Below, one piece after another: positions 8,297 through 16,780 of a stretch of 64,000 bases of DNA. The position numbers and the translations under genes were made by a program. The stretch comes from Lachnospiraceae bacterium (GTDB lineage Bacteria > Bacillota > Clostridia > Lachnospirales > Lachnospiraceae), in assembly GCA_017446045.1 (NCBI GenBank), contig JAFSRP010000012.1:1-64000 (forward strand), written 5' to 3'. The notes under the pieces are model-generated. The model made no database searches. It worked only from the letters and a program-made list of their open reading frames with translations, and was not told where the DNA came from. Numbering within the stretch: position 1 is the first letter of the stretch; each line of letters opens with the position of its first letter.

Positions 8297-9490
8297 GTGA
8301 AAGCATATGTCTTTAGTAAAAAAGGAAAGATAGAGCTGCGGGAATTACCGGCGCCCGTGCTGGATCCGTCCATACCGGAGGATGCGTATGCAGCGATCCT
8401 TCGCCCGAAGTACCTTGCGCCCTGTTCATCGGATGCGCACACAGTGTATGCGGGGGCAGGCCCCCGGCGGGAGGATCTGATCCTCGGGCATGAAGGGATC
8501 GCTGAGGTACTGGAGACCGGTACGATGGTAAAGGATTTCCGGCCGGGCGACCTTGTGGCAGTAGCAGCGGTGATGCCGGATGCTCAGGAAGGACATGGGC
8601 ATGAGGGCAGTCATTTTTCTGCCACCAAGCTCGGCCGCAACATTGACGGTATGTGGGCAGAGCGTTTCAAGGTGCCGCAGGCGGATCAGAATCTGGCCCG
8701 TATCCCTGCAGGCGTTTCCATGGAGGCTGCACTGATGGCTGTCGATATGATGGCAACGGGCTTCACAGCGGCAGCTGCCGCGGCAAAGAACTGTGGAAGG
8801 CCGGATGGATCCGGACAGGAGGTACTGCGGACGGAAGGCCTTCTCAGCGGTCTGTCGGTCCTGGTCATCGGCAGCGGTGCCGTGGGGCTGATGGCGGTCG
8901 CCGCAGCGCATTCCATGGGCGCAGGGCGGATCTTCTGCATTGGTACCGACAAGAGCAGGATCAACCTTGATCTTGCGGTCCGCTATGGTGCCGATCTCTA
9001 TATTTCTTACCGGGACGGTCACGTCATGTATGACAGGGCTGCTCTGGAGATGAAAGACATCATCATCGATCCCCGCGCGAATGCGACGGGAGACAAGGCG
9101 GTGGAGACGGTCCTGCGGTTGACCGGCGGCGAAGGCGTTGACCGGATCCTGATCTGCGGAGGCGGTCCGGATGTATACATAAAAGCATGCGATATGCTTC
9201 GTTACGGCAGCGGGACAGCAGTCAATGTTGCTTACATCGAAGGCAGCGGCACCATTCCGCTCCCCATCTTTTCACTGGGACGGGGCATGGCCGGCAAATC
9301 GTTCGTTTTCACTTTGTCCCGCGGCGGGCGCAGCTGGGTGGAACAGATGCTCGCCGTGGTGCGGGAAGGCCGTTTGGATCCGGGCCTGCTGGTGACACAT
9401 CATATGCAGGGATTCGACAGCATTCCGGAAGCGCTGGAGCAGATGTACCGGCGGCCGGAGGGACTGATCAAGATCATGGTAGAAGTGTAG
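8297..9490 (+). CDS. zinc-dependent medium-chain dehydrogenase
   Basis: This 397-residue medium-chain dehydrogenase has catalytic zinc ligands in 'APCSSDAH' and 'LGHEG' and a Rossmann motif 'VIGSGAVGLMAV' near residue 200. The usual four-cysteine structural zinc lobe is missing. The start is GTG (8297), behind AGGGA. Relatives oxidise secondary alcohols, threonine or polyols using NAD(P). In this operon it most likely oxidises or reduces a sugar-linked hydroxyl or an acyloin made by the ThDP enzyme; that assignment is inference from context. Confidence 0.85.
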   Translation: MKAYVFSKKGKIELRELPAPVLDPSIPEDAYAAILRPKYLAPCSSDAHTVYAGAGPRREDLILGHEGIAEVLETGTMVKDFRPGDLVAVAAVMPDAQEGHGHEGSHFSATKLGRNIDGMWAERFKVPQADQNLARIPAGVSMEAALMAVDMMATGFTAAAAAAKNCGRPDGSGQEVLRTEGLLSGLSVLVIGSGAVGLMAVAAAHSMGAGRIFCIGTDKSRINLDLAVRYGADLYISYRDGHVMYDRAALEMKDIIIDPRANATGDKAVETVLRLTGGEGVDRILICGGGPDVYIKACDMLRYGSGTAVNVAYIEGSGTIPLPIFSLGRGMAGKSFVFTLSRGGRSWVEQMLAVVREGRLDPGLLVTHHMQGFDSIPEALEQMYRRPEGLIKIMVEV

Positions 9491-9540
9491 CGGCTGCGGG
9501 ACACAGGAAGCAGTGATATATAAGAAGGAAGTTTACATAA

Positions 9541-10494
9541 ATGGAAAGAAAGCTTATCAGCATCGTGATCCCCTGTTACAATGAGCAGGACAATGTAGGA
9601 CCGATCTCGGAGGCGGTGCGCGCGCAGTTTGAAACAGTCCCCAGGCTGCAGAAATATGACTGGGAGATCCTTTTCATGGACAATGATTCCGCGGATGCCA
9701 CCAGGGACAGGATCCGTGAGTTGTGTGCAGCGGACACGAAGCATATCAGAGCGATCTTCAATGCCAAGAATTTCGGACAGTTCAACAGTCCTTACTATGG
9801 CATGCTGCAGACAAAGGGAGATGCTACCATGCTGATGGCGGCAGATTTCCAGGATCCGCCGGAGCTCATCGACAAGTATGTCGAGGGCTGGGAGGAAGGC
9901 TATAAGATCGTCATTGGCATCAAGGAACACAGCACAGACGCGCATTTCATCTATGCGCTGCGCTGCCTGTATTACAAATTGATCCGGAAATTCTCCCAGG
10001 TCGACCAGATCGAGCATTTCACAGGATTCGGACTGTATGACAGGGCGTTCATGGATGTACTCCGGGAGCTGGATGATCCGACTCCTTTCCTGCGCGGCAT
10101 CGTGGCAGAACTTGGGTTCCGGCGCAAAGAGATCCCCTATGATCAGCCGAAGCGCAGAGCCGGCAAGACATCCAATAATTTCTACACTTTGTATGATGCA
10201 GCGATGCTGTCCTTTACTTCCTATACGAAGATCGGTCTGAGGATAGCAACGTTTGCCGGCGCGATCTGTGCAGGACTTTCTATGCTGGTGGCATTCATTT
10301 ACCTGATCATGAAGCTGATCTGGTGGGACCGCTTCCCGGCAGGCATGACGCCGTTGCTGCTGGGCATGCTCTTTCTGGGGAGCGTCCAGATCTTTTTCAT
10401 CGGCCTTGTCGGTGAATATATTCTCAGCATCAACCAGCGCGTTATGAAGCGCCCGCTGGTCGTGGAAGAAGAGCGGATAAATATGAGCGAATAG
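9541..10494 (+). CDS. membrane-anchored GT2 glycosyltransferase (GtrB/DPM1-like)
   Basis: This is a 317-residue family 2 glycosyltransferase. The N-terminal catalytic domain has 'SIVIPCYNEQDNV' and the metal site 'AADFQDPPE'. Two C-terminal transmembrane helices (about residues 235-258 and 272-298) give the layout of polyprenyl-phosphate sugar transferases such as GtrB. It probably moves the sugar made by the operon onto undecaprenyl phosphate at the inner face of the membrane. No flippase or final transferase is adjacent. GAAGGAAG precedes the start. Confidence 0.88.
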   Translation: MERKLISIVIPCYNEQDNVGPISEAVRAQFETVPRLQKYDWEILFMDNDSADATRDRIRELCAADTKHIRAIFNAKNFGQFNSPYYGMLQTKGDATMLMAADFQDPPELIDKYVEGWEEGYKIVIGIKEHSTDAHFIYALRCLYYKLIRKFSQVDQIEHFTGFGLYDRAFMDVLRELDDPTPFLRGIVAELGFRRKEIPYDQPKRRAGKTSNNFYTLYDAAMLSFTSYTKIGLRIATFAGAICAGLSMLVAFIYLIMKLIWWDRFPAGMTPLLLGMLFLGSVQIFFIGLVGEYILSINQRVMKRPLVVEEERINMSE

Positions 10495-10542
10495 GCGCAG
10501 CAGGATCTGTACAGTGCCTGAAAGAAGCAAGTGAGGGATCAT

Positions 10543-11811
10543 ATGAACCAACATTGCATCATCTGCGGGGCCGGACTCCCGGAACCGCTTTTTTCAGCAG
10601 AAAACATGCCCGCCGGGGCGCAGGTCATGCCATCGATGGAAGAGATCGCAGCAGGGAGTGACCGCGGCATTTCTCTCAGCTTATGCCGTTGTCCGGTCTG
10701 CGGTCTGACCCAGTTCGACTGTGAGCCGGTAACTTATTATAAAAAGGTGATCCGCGCGGTGGGCCTTTCCCCCACCATGCGGCAGCTTCGTCGGGATGAC
10801 TACCGCCATCTCATCGAGGTATACGGTATGGGCGGCGGGAAATGGATCGAGTGCGGATGTGGAAATGGAGACTTTCTGCAGGTCCTGAGGGAGTTTCCTG
10901 TCGATATCTATGCTACAGAAGCAGATCCCGGCAATGTTTCTGCCGCGCGGCTGCAGCTCGCTGCGCCTCTTCCGAAGGCGGACGATATAGGGGATTCAGC
11001 GGCTGATCCCTGTATACCGGGCGTTTCGGAAGCAGCAGTCCCGCCGGATCATATCATGGAATTCTTCCCGGACCGGGCAGATATGGATATTCCCGGTGCG
11101 CCTTTCGATGTCTTTCTTTCTTTCAACTTCCTGGAGCATCAGCCGGATCCGGTCAGTATGCTGCGCTGTCTGCATCATAACCTCGCAGAAGGCGGCATCG
11201 GTCTGATCACGGTACCGTCTTTCGAGTATATTCTGCAGGAAGGCCGCTACTACGAGCTGGTCCGGGATCATATCGCGAACTATGATCTGCCGGCACTGGT
11301 TTACCTCTGTGAGTATTGCGGCTTTGAGGTGCTGGAGAAAGGGTACATCGGCATCGGTGATACGCTGCGGGTGGTGGTGAAAAAAGCAGCATATAATTCG
11401 AATATAAGCAAATTAAATGGTATTCAGCGCGACTATTTCATATTAGATAAAAATTATAACAAGATAAAGACGCTGATACAGGATTATATGAACCGGCTGC
11501 GCACGGAAGGCAGGAGAATTGCCATGTGGGGAGCGAGCCATCAGGGATTCACGATCGCGGCAACCACAGCACTGAAAGACGAGGTGTGCTATATCATTGA
11601 TTCCGCAGGCTTTAAGCAGGGCCGGTTCTCACCGGCGTCGCATCTGCCGATCGTGTCACCCGACTATTATCTGACGCATCCTGTCGATGTGATCCTGATC
11701 GCCGCACCCGGGTATATCCGGGAGATCGAGGCAACGATCAGGCGCCGCTACAGGGATACAGCGCCGGGCGTCCCAAAGATTTGCGATCTCCTGGACCTGA
11801 AAGAGCGCTGA
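10543..11811 (+). CDS. zinc-binding sugar C-methyltransferase
   Basis: This 422-residue protein has the three-part layout of NDP-hexose C-methyltransferases (TylC3 type). An N-terminal zinc site is formed by 'CIICG' and 'CPVCG' (about residues 5-60), a SAM-binding Rossmann domain carries 'IECGCGNGDFL', and the C-terminal domain has 'AMWGASHQGFTIA'. A ~35-residue Asp/Pro-rich insertion (about 145-185) separates SAM motifs I and II. Such enzymes put a methyl group on C-3 of a 4-keto sugar nucleotide. The start at 10543 is favoured over GTG 10531 because GAGGGA sits at the right distance from it. It is the last gene of the operon. Confidence 0.85.
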   Translation: MNQHCIICGAGLPEPLFSAENMPAGAQVMPSMEEIAAGSDRGISLSLCRCPVCGLTQFDCEPVTYYKKVIRAVGLSPTMRQLRRDDYRHLIEVYGMGGGKWIECGCGNGDFLQVLREFPVDIYATEADPGNVSAARLQLAAPLPKADDIGDSAADPCIPGVSEAAVPPDHIMEFFPDRADMDIPGAPFDVFLSFNFLEHQPDPVSMLRCLHHNLAEGGIGLITVPSFEYILQEGRYYELVRDHIANYDLPALVYLCEYCGFEVLEKGYIGIGDTLRVVVKKAAYNSNISKLNGIQRDYFILDKNYNKIKTLIQDYMNRLRTEGRRIAMWGASHQGFTIAATTALKDEVCYIIDSAGFKQGRFSPASHLPIVSPDYYLTHPVDVILIAAPGYIREIEATIRRRYRDTAPGVPKICDLLDLKER

Positions 11812-11904
11812 TTCAGAACGGACTTTTGGAAAGCCGGCAAGATATAGTGGTTTACATAAACGACATCCGGCACATCTTGTGCTCAATCGTAAGAATATCG
11901 TAAG

Positions 11905-11933
11905 TTGAAAACAGCTGATCATTTCATTAAAAT
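11905..11933 (+). promoter_or_regulatory. promoter of the 33-residue protein unit
   Basis: TTGAAA (11905-11910) and TAAAAT (11928-11933) are separated by exactly 17 bases. Transcription would start near 11940, about 20 bases before the small gene's start codon. Confidence 0.55.
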
Positions 11934-11962
11934 TAAATCTGTAGGTTAGCGGAGGTACGGCT

Positions 11963-12064
11963 ATGAATGAACAGCTGACACTGGAAGACATTATCGCTCT
12001 CGAGAAGGATTACGAGATCGAAGAGGAGTATATGGAAATGCTTTCGGAGATCCGGGTACGCTGA
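11963..12064 (+). CDS. 33-residue acidic small protein
   Basis: A short frame encodes MNEQLTLEDIIALEKDYEIE and 13 further residues (33 in all), strongly acidic and predicted helical, with a basic end (RVR). It has a clear GGAGG ribosome binding site 6 bases upstream, its own promoter (11905-11933), and an intrinsic terminator (12133-12171). It therefore forms a complete small transcription unit between the sugar operon and the M15 peptidase gene. There is no signal peptide or membrane segment. It has no recognised family; a regulator or adaptor of a larger protein is possible but not shown. Confidence 0.55.
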   Translation: MNEQLTLEDIIALEKDYEIEEEYMEMLSEIRVR

Positions 12065-12132
12065 CGTTGACAGAAGGATCGGTATTCGGGATCGTTCTTT
12101 TCAAAATCGCATCATTTATATGAGCATAAACA

Positions 12133-12171
12133 GGGCATGACCACCTTGGTATGGACATGCCCTCTCTTTTT
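12133..12171 (+). terminator. intrinsic terminator after the small protein gene
   Basis: GGGCATG (12133-12139) pairs with CATGCCC (12156-12162), followed by the T-rich run TCTCTTTTT. It ends the small-protein transcript and faces the end of the convergent M15 gene. Confidence 0.75.
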
Positions 12172-12191
12172 CTGATCTGTCTCGCCTCCGC

Positions 12192-12938
12192 TTACTTTCG
12201 CCAATCCGGATACCACTGCCGGATCCTGTCGTTCGGTATTTCGAAATGCTGATAGTCCTTTGAATTGTTCCAATGGCCTCCCCAGAAGAAGCCCTTTTCC
12301 GTGAAAAGCTGATAACAGAGATCATTTTCATCGATCTTATAAGGAAAATCCTTTGTCCTGTCCACGTATGGACCGGCATTGGCCGGCTCGATACTGAGCC
12401 TGCCATTCACAGTCTTTACGTATGGGTTATACAGCGTATTGATGTCCACAGCGAGGCCCAGTCCGTGCTTGGATACTGTAGTTGTATAAGAAACAAAACG
12501 GAAATTAAAGGAAGAGGAGTTATTGTCGGCCATGGAAGCCTCATCTGATGCGTCGTACTCGTCCACAAGACGGATCTTCTCGATAGGATAATCCGCTTCA
12601 TAAAGCTTCCGCAGGATGTCCAGTACGTCTTCCGCAATGTGACGGTTCACGATCATCTCCCCTTCATGCGTCTTTCCTTCCAGATCTTTGTGCAGAACGT
12701 GCAGGTAACGCAGATCCTCACGGGGAAGGATACAGTCCGGCTTGAAGGATCTTCCCTCGATCCTTGTGAAGATCTCATCCGAGATAGGTTCAATATAAAA
12801 TGCTTCTTCTGCGATCATCATCTGTGTCTTAGCCTCTTCTGAACGTGCCGGGTCCGATCCGTTGATACTTGCGAATGCTTCTGATGCTGTCAGTCCTGAC
12901 AGAAGCAGGAAAGTGACAAGCAGTTTTATCTTTTTCAT
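12192..12938 (-). CDS. secreted M15-family peptidoglycan peptidase
   Basis: This 248-residue protein has a signal peptide (MKKIK, hydrophobic core, cleavage near 'AFA-S'). Its C-terminal half is an M15 (VanY/endolysin-type) metallopeptidase with zinc motifs 'SKHGLGLAVDIN' (H-x6-D) and 'GGHWNNSKDYQHFEI' (the terminal H). It should cleave a D-Ala or L-Ala-D-Glu bond in peptidoglycan outside the membrane. The middle ~100 residues are a presumed N-terminal adaptor. The start at 12938 follows GGAGGAT; a longer in-frame ATG is less well placed. Confidence 0.87.
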   Translation of the reverse strand: MKKIKLLVTFLLLSGLTASEAFASINGSDPARSEEAKTQMMIAEEAFYIEPISDEIFTRIEGRSFKPDCILPREDLRYLHVLHKDLEGKTHEGEMIVNRHIAEDVLDILRKLYEADYPIEKIRLVDEYDASDEASMADNNSSSFNFRFVSYTTTVSKHGLGLAVDINTLYNPYVKTVNGRLSIEPANAGPYVDRTKDFPYKIDENDLCYQLFTEKGFFWGGHWNNSKDYQHFEIPNDRIRQWYPDWRK

Positions 12939-13011
12939 GCTATCCTCCATGCGGCATTTGCCGGCATCTGAATGCACAAGGGACACCTGTCAAAGGTGTC
13001 CCCGTTTATGA

Positions 13012-13091
<80 letters not shown>

Positions 13092-13102
13092 CGACGACTG
13101 TG

Positions 13103-13131
13103 ATTATATCATTTCAAGAGAGGCTTGTCCA
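13103..13131 (-). promoter_or_regulatory. promoter of tRNA-Leu
   Basis: On the minus strand TGGACA (13131-13126) and TATAAT (13108-13103) are 17 bases apart, just upstream of the tRNA. This promoter overlaps the divergent promoter region of the MATE fusion gene. Confidence 0.65.
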
Positions 13132-13132
13132 T

Positions 13133-13140
13133 GCTATAAT
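13133..13140 (+). promoter_or_regulatory. extended -10 promoter of the MATE fusion gene
   Basis: The sequence TGCTATAAT contains a perfect -10 hexamer at 13135-13140 and the TGn extension. The -35 region (TTTCAA at 13112-13117) is poor. Transcription would start near 13147, 14 bases before the start codon. Confidence 0.5.
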
Positions 13141-13160
13141 ATATTCGTAAAGAAGGGTAA

Positions 13161-14996
13161 ATGATGGATATGACAAAGTTAAAGAATACGCATTTACAGG
13201 CAGCCGACGCACATCTGACCGCGCGGCTGCTGTTCCGCCTGCTTCCGGTTCAGGTCCTGCTGGCGGCAGTCGGTTCGGTCAATGCGATCGTTTCGGGACT
13301 TTTTGCGAGCAACTATGTGGGTGTCGAAGCCATGGGCGCGATCGGCCTGTACAATCCCATCAGCATACTGCTCAATGCGATCAGCGTAATGCTGGTCAGC
13401 GGAGCAGCCATCCTTTGCGGGGAGTATATCGGTAAAAACCTGCAGAAAGACCTGCAGAATGCGTTTTCCCTGGCGATCTGCCTCACCGGCGGGGTCTCGC
13501 TGCTTTTTGCGGTTCTGCTTTTCCTGATGGGCGCATTTGACCTTACGGGCTTCATGACCCGGGATCCCGGGGTGCGTCCTCTGTTCAACCGTTATCTTCT
13601 CGGACAGGCGATCGGTATCTTACCGCTGGTCCTCGGAAACCTGCTTTCTTCATTTTTGTCTTTGGAAAACCGGATGAGAAGGACCACGGCGGCAAGTCTG
13701 GTCTACATCGCGGCAAACATCGTGTTGGATTACCTGTTTGTCGGGGTGCTGCATATGGAAGCTTTCGGACTGGCGCTGGCATCTTCTCTCGGATTATGGG
13801 TGTTTCTTGCGATACAGGCAGAGTATTTTATTTCCGGAAGATCCTTCCTCCGCCTGTCCCTTACGGGGCTTATGCCGCATGCTGGCAAAGAAATGCTGAA
13901 GATCGGTTATCCGGGCGCGATCAGTTATGTCTGGCAGACCCTGCGCGGATTTGCTGTCAATGCCATGATCCTTGCGTTTGTCGGCAGTGCCGGCGTTTCC
14001 GCCTTTGCGGCCAGTGATGTTCTTCTGCGCATCATCTGGGCTATTCCCGCAGGAATGCAGGCGGTTTCCAGGATGCTGATCAGCGTCAGCTGGGGAGAAG
14101 AGGACAGGCAGACGCTCTGTGACATCATGCGGACGATGTTCCTCCGCTTCCTTCCTTTGATGTTCCTGATCGATGCCGCCGTTATCCTGCTGGCGGTTCC
14201 GCTGACCCGTCTTTTCTACAATGACCCTGCGGATCCGGTTTTTATGATGACCGTTTGGGGATTCCGCATTCTTCCGCTCTGCATGCCTTTTGGTATTGTC
14301 GTCATGCATTTCGTGAGTTACTGGCAGACTTCGAACAGACAGGGCATCGTCCAGCTGATGGGCTTTCTGGACGGTGTTGCCTGTGTTGCGGGGTTTACAG
14401 CCCTGCTGATCCGCCATATGGGCATGAACAGTGTGTATGTCGCTAATGTCCTCAACGGAGTCGTGACTGTCGCCGTGATCCTTGGATATGCTTTCGTGAA
14501 GAACAGACATGTTCCTGCGAATATCGAGGAGCTCATGGTGTTTCCCGCAGATTTCGGGGTGTCTTCGGAAGACCGCATGGATCTGAGTATACGCAGTATG
14601 GAAGAGGCTGTATCTGTTGCGGAAGGAGTGCAGAAATTCTGTCTTGAACGGGGCGTGGACAGTCAGCGCGCCAACCTGGCAGGCCTTGCGCTGGAAGAAA
14701 TGGCAGGCAATGTTATTGCACACGGATTTACCAAAGACAGTAAAAGGCATTCAGTGGATATCCGCGTGTCTGTGAAGGGCGAGCAGGTGATCCTGCGCAT
14801 CAAGGACGACTGCATTCCCTTCGATCCGGCGGAAAGAGCCTCTATGGCAGGACCCGGGGGAGCAGGGGACTCCGCACCTATCGCGGATTCCCCGGAAGAG
14901 TTTAAGAATTTCGGGATCCGTGTCATTTATCGTATCGCCCGCGATATCCGATATCAGAATGTGCTTGGCCTGAATGTCCTGACGATCCGGGTGTGA
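13161..14996 (+). CDS. MATE transporter fused to an RsbW-like ATP-binding domain
   Basis: This 611-residue protein has two parts. Residues 1 to ~455 have 12 hydrophobic segments with the MATE (multi-antimicrobial extrusion) layout and would export drugs or metabolites using a cation gradient. Residues ~473-611 are a soluble GHKL ATPase of the anti-sigma/serine-kinase (HATPase_c_2) type. The N-box is 'ALEEMAGNVIAHG', the 'IKDDCIPFDP' box has Cys where Gly is usual, and 'FGIRVIYRIARD' follows. The start at 13161 follows AAGAAGGG. The fusion suggests transport coupled to, or controlled by, a partner-switch module. No separate sigma factor or antagonist is adjacent. Confidence 0.88.
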   Translation: MMDMTKLKNTHLQAADAHLTARLLFRLLPVQVLLAAVGSVNAIVSGLFASNYVGVEAMGAIGLYNPISILLNAISVMLVSGAAILCGEYIGKNLQKDLQNAFSLAICLTGGVSLLFAVLLFLMGAFDLTGFMTRDPGVRPLFNRYLLGQAIGILPLVLGNLLSSFLSLENRMRRTTAASLVYIAANIVLDYLFVGVLHMEAFGLALASSLGLWVFLAIQAEYFISGRSFLRLSLTGLMPHAGKEMLKIGYPGAISYVWQTLRGFAVNAMILAFVGSAGVSAFAASDVLLRIIWAIPAGMQAVSRMLISVSWGEEDRQTLCDIMRTMFLRFLPLMFLIDAAVILLAVPLTRLFYNDPADPVFMMTVWGFRILPLCMPFGIVVMHFVSYWQTSNRQGIVQLMGFLDGVACVAGFTALLIRHMGMNSVYVANVLNGVVTVAVILGYAFVKNRHVPANIEELMVFPADFGVSSEDRMDLSIRSMEEAVSVAEGVQKFCLERGVDSQRANLAGLALEEMAGNVIAHGFTKDSKRHSVDIRVSVKGEQVILRIKDDCIPFDPAERASMAGPGGAGDSAPIADSPEEFKNFGIRVIYRIARDIRYQNVLGLNVLTIRV

Positions 14997-15012
14997 TTTG
15001 AAAATGTCTGCC

Positions 15013-15041
15013 TTGACATCAGCACTTTTTAACTCTATGAT
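15013..15041 (+). promoter_or_regulatory. promoter of tRNA-Gln
   Basis: A perfect -35 TTGACA (15013-15018) and TATGAT (15036-15041) are 17 bases apart. The tRNA begins 17 bases further on. Confidence 0.75.
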
Positions 15042-15057
15042 TATAAAGCGATAAAAA

Positions 15058-15129
15058 AGGGCCATCGCCAAGCGGTAAGGCACAGCACTTTGACTGCTGC
15101 ATTCGTGGGTTCAAATCCCGCTGGCCCTG
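15058..15129 (+). tRNA. tRNA-Gln (UUG)
   Basis: The acceptor stem AGGGCCA/TGGCCCT, the anticodon loop CTTTGAC (anticodon UUG) on a CAGCA/TGCTG stem, and the T-arm GTGGG-TTCAAAT-CCCGC are all complete. CCA is not encoded. Confidence 0.95.
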
Positions 15130-15147
15130 TTTATCCGAATTATGGGA

Positions 15148-15190
15148 ATGCCTGCCGGAAGTCATATATCCTTCCGGCAGGCATTTTTAT
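15148..15190 (+). terminator. strong intrinsic terminator after tRNA-Gln
   Basis: ATGCCTGCCGGAAG (15148-15161) pairs perfectly with CTTCCGGCAGGCAT (15171-15184), followed by TTTTTAT. Confidence 0.9.
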
Positions 15191-15213
15191 ATCTCTGACC
15201 GACATAAATCCCT

Positions 15214-15243
15214 TTGATTTTTTTTCTCTCTATATGCTATAAA
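15214..15243 (+). promoter_or_regulatory. promoter of the TIGR04076/DegT-like pair
   Basis: TTGATT (15214-15219) and TATAAA (15238-15243) are 18 bases apart, with a TGC extended -10. The first start codon is ~39 bases downstream. Confidence 0.5.
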
Positions 15244-15281
15244 TGATAGAGCATTATATATAGTTTTCCAGGAGGAAAATC

Positions 15282-15605
15282 ATGGCAAGGATAAAAATCA
15301 CGGTATTAAAACGGACACTTATGCAGGATCTGGTAGGAGAGTATTCGAAAGATCCGGACCTGCAGCTTTGCGAAACATTCCGTGAGGGACAGGTGTTTTA
15401 TACCGACCGTGTCAGTCGGATGCCTGAAGGTTTTTGCGGGTTTGCATGGGCTGACATTCATAAGGATATAGTGGCTTTGGTGACCGGCGGCAATTTTGGA
15501 TGGATAAAGAATAAAGGAAAACAGATCACCTGCTGTACTGACGGCCTGAGGCCGGTATTCTTCCTTCTGGAGCGGGTGGATGAACACGGAGATCCCATTG
15601 AATGA
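15282..15605 (+). CDS. TIGR04076-family small protein
   Basis: This 107-residue protein has the pattern of the TIGR04076 family: 'KITVLKR' at the start, 'CETFREGQVF', 'GFCGFAWADI', 'TGGNFGW' and the 'CCTDGLRPV' end motif. The conserved cysteines hint at metal or redox binding, but no function is established. AGGAGG lies upstream. Its last 26 bases overlap the start of the DegT-like gene, so translation of the two is probably coupled. Confidence 0.8.
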   Translation: MARIKITVLKRTLMQDLVGEYSKDPDLQLCETFREGQVFYTDRVSRMPEGFCGFAWADIHKDIVALVTGGNFGWIKNKGKQITCCTDGLRPVFFLLERVDEHGDPIE

Positions 15606-16704
15606 GATGAAACCGATCGGGCCGGTAATATATTATGATCTGCAGCTTGATGATCTGGAATTGAAAGAAGATCATATTTTTTCCTGTCTGAAGGATTTTG
15701 ATTGCGTATTCACAGACTGCGGACGCGGTGCGCTTCGCCTGATTTCTGAATACATCGGTGAAGGAGAAGTGCTGATCCCGGATTACTCCTGCAATGCGAT
15801 CAGCCAGGGATTCCCCCGGCAGAACATGGTCCTGTATCCGATGGGCGAAGATTTTGTGCCGGATCCGGACTTGCTTGAGCGCATGATCACGCGGGCAACG
15901 AAAATGATCTGTGTAAACAATTTCTGCGGCAGGCTGCAGGAGGATGAGATCATCCGGGGACTTCTTCGGTTAAAAGAAAAGTATGATCTTGTTTTGCTGG
16001 AAGATGCGACACAGTCTTTTCTGTCCTCCTTTCAGACCTTTGGCGATTTTTGCACGACCAGTCTGTATAAATGGTTTCCGGTTCCGGCCGGTGCGGCACT
16101 CTACAGCCGCAGTCCGCTGCCGGAGATCATAAAACGGCCTCTGAGAAAAAGGAAAGAACCGTCTCGTGCTTATGCCATGGTTCTGAAAGCAATGCAGATC
16201 CGGGGAGAAGAAGGAATCGATGAACAGGTGCAGGCATTGACAGATCGCCTCTTCGATGCTTTTGAAGAGGAAAATACGGCTGGTACCTCACTCCCGGTCG
16301 CTTCCATAACTGATCTGGATCGCTTTCTCCTGCGCTGTCAAAGTGTCTCACAGTGCAGACAAAAGCGTGCCGAAAATGCGGCCGCCTTTGCCGGAATGCT
16401 GCATTATGACAGGATCCGTCCTGTCTGGAAGCGGCTTCCGGGTGATCAGGAAGCACTGCTTTGTTATCCGATATTCTGCAGGACGATGGAAGAACGGGAT
16501 GCACTGCAGAGATCTTTGGAACAGCAGAAGATCTATGCGCCCGTCTATTGGAGGCTGAAGCCGCCTTTCGGCACATTTCGGGAGAGCAGGGAGATCTGCG
16601 GAAGGGTTCTGTGTTTTCCGGTGGACCAGCGTTATGACCTGGATGATATGCAGCGAATGGCAGATGCCGTCAATCATTGGGAAGAGACATGGGAAGAGAT
16701 ATGA
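15580..16704 (+). CDS. DegT/DnrJ-like PLP-dependent protein
   Basis: This 374-residue protein resembles the DegT/DnrJ/EryC1 fold-type I aminotransferases. 'LIPDYSCNAI' lies near residue 70, the PLP-binding Asp is in 'LLEDATQSF' (about residue 145), and the Schiff-base lysine is in 'TSLYKWFPVPAG' (about 165). Family members aminate keto-sugars or related metabolites. This one is divergent and has no sugar genes next to it, so its substrate is unknown. It begins inside the end of the TIGR04076 gene, with GGAGCGGGTGG acting as ribosome binding site. Confidence 0.75.
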   Translation: MNTEIPLNEMKPIGPVIYYDLQLDDLELKEDHIFSCLKDFDCVFTDCGRGALRLISEYIGEGEVLIPDYSCNAISQGFPRQNMVLYPMGEDFVPDPDLLERMITRATKMICVNNFCGRLQEDEIIRGLLRLKEKYDLVLLEDATQSFLSSFQTFGDFCTTSLYKWFPVPAGAALYSRSPLPEIIKRPLRKRKEPSRAYAMVLKAMQIRGEEGIDEQVQALTDRLFDAFEEENTAGTSLPVASITDLDRFLLRCQSVSQCRQKRAENAAAFAGMLHYDRIRPVWKRLPGDQEALLCYPIFCRTMEERDALQRSLEQQKIYAPVYWRLKPPFGTFRESREICGRVLCFPVDQRYDLDDMQRMADAVNHWEETWEEI

Positions 16705-16734
16705 ACCCTGTGTTTTCGTGATCAGCATCAACAA

Positions 16735-16778
16735 AAAAGCCCTTATTCCAAGCGATAAAGCTTTGAATAAGGGCTTTT
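16735..16778. terminator. bidirectional terminator between the DegT-like gene and the tRNAs
   Basis: AAAAGCCCTTATTC (16735-16748) pairs perfectly with GAATAAGGGCTTTT (16765-16778), with AAGC/GCTT also pairing inside. It ends the DegT-like gene on the plus strand and the Arg-His tRNA transcript on the minus strand, where TTTTTT follows. Confidence 0.85.
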
Positions 16779-16780
16779 AG

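Noticed and set aside
9400..10554. A 384-codon minus-strand frame opposite the glycosyltransferase gene
   Set aside because: It is antisense to a well-supported operon gene and has no family pattern.
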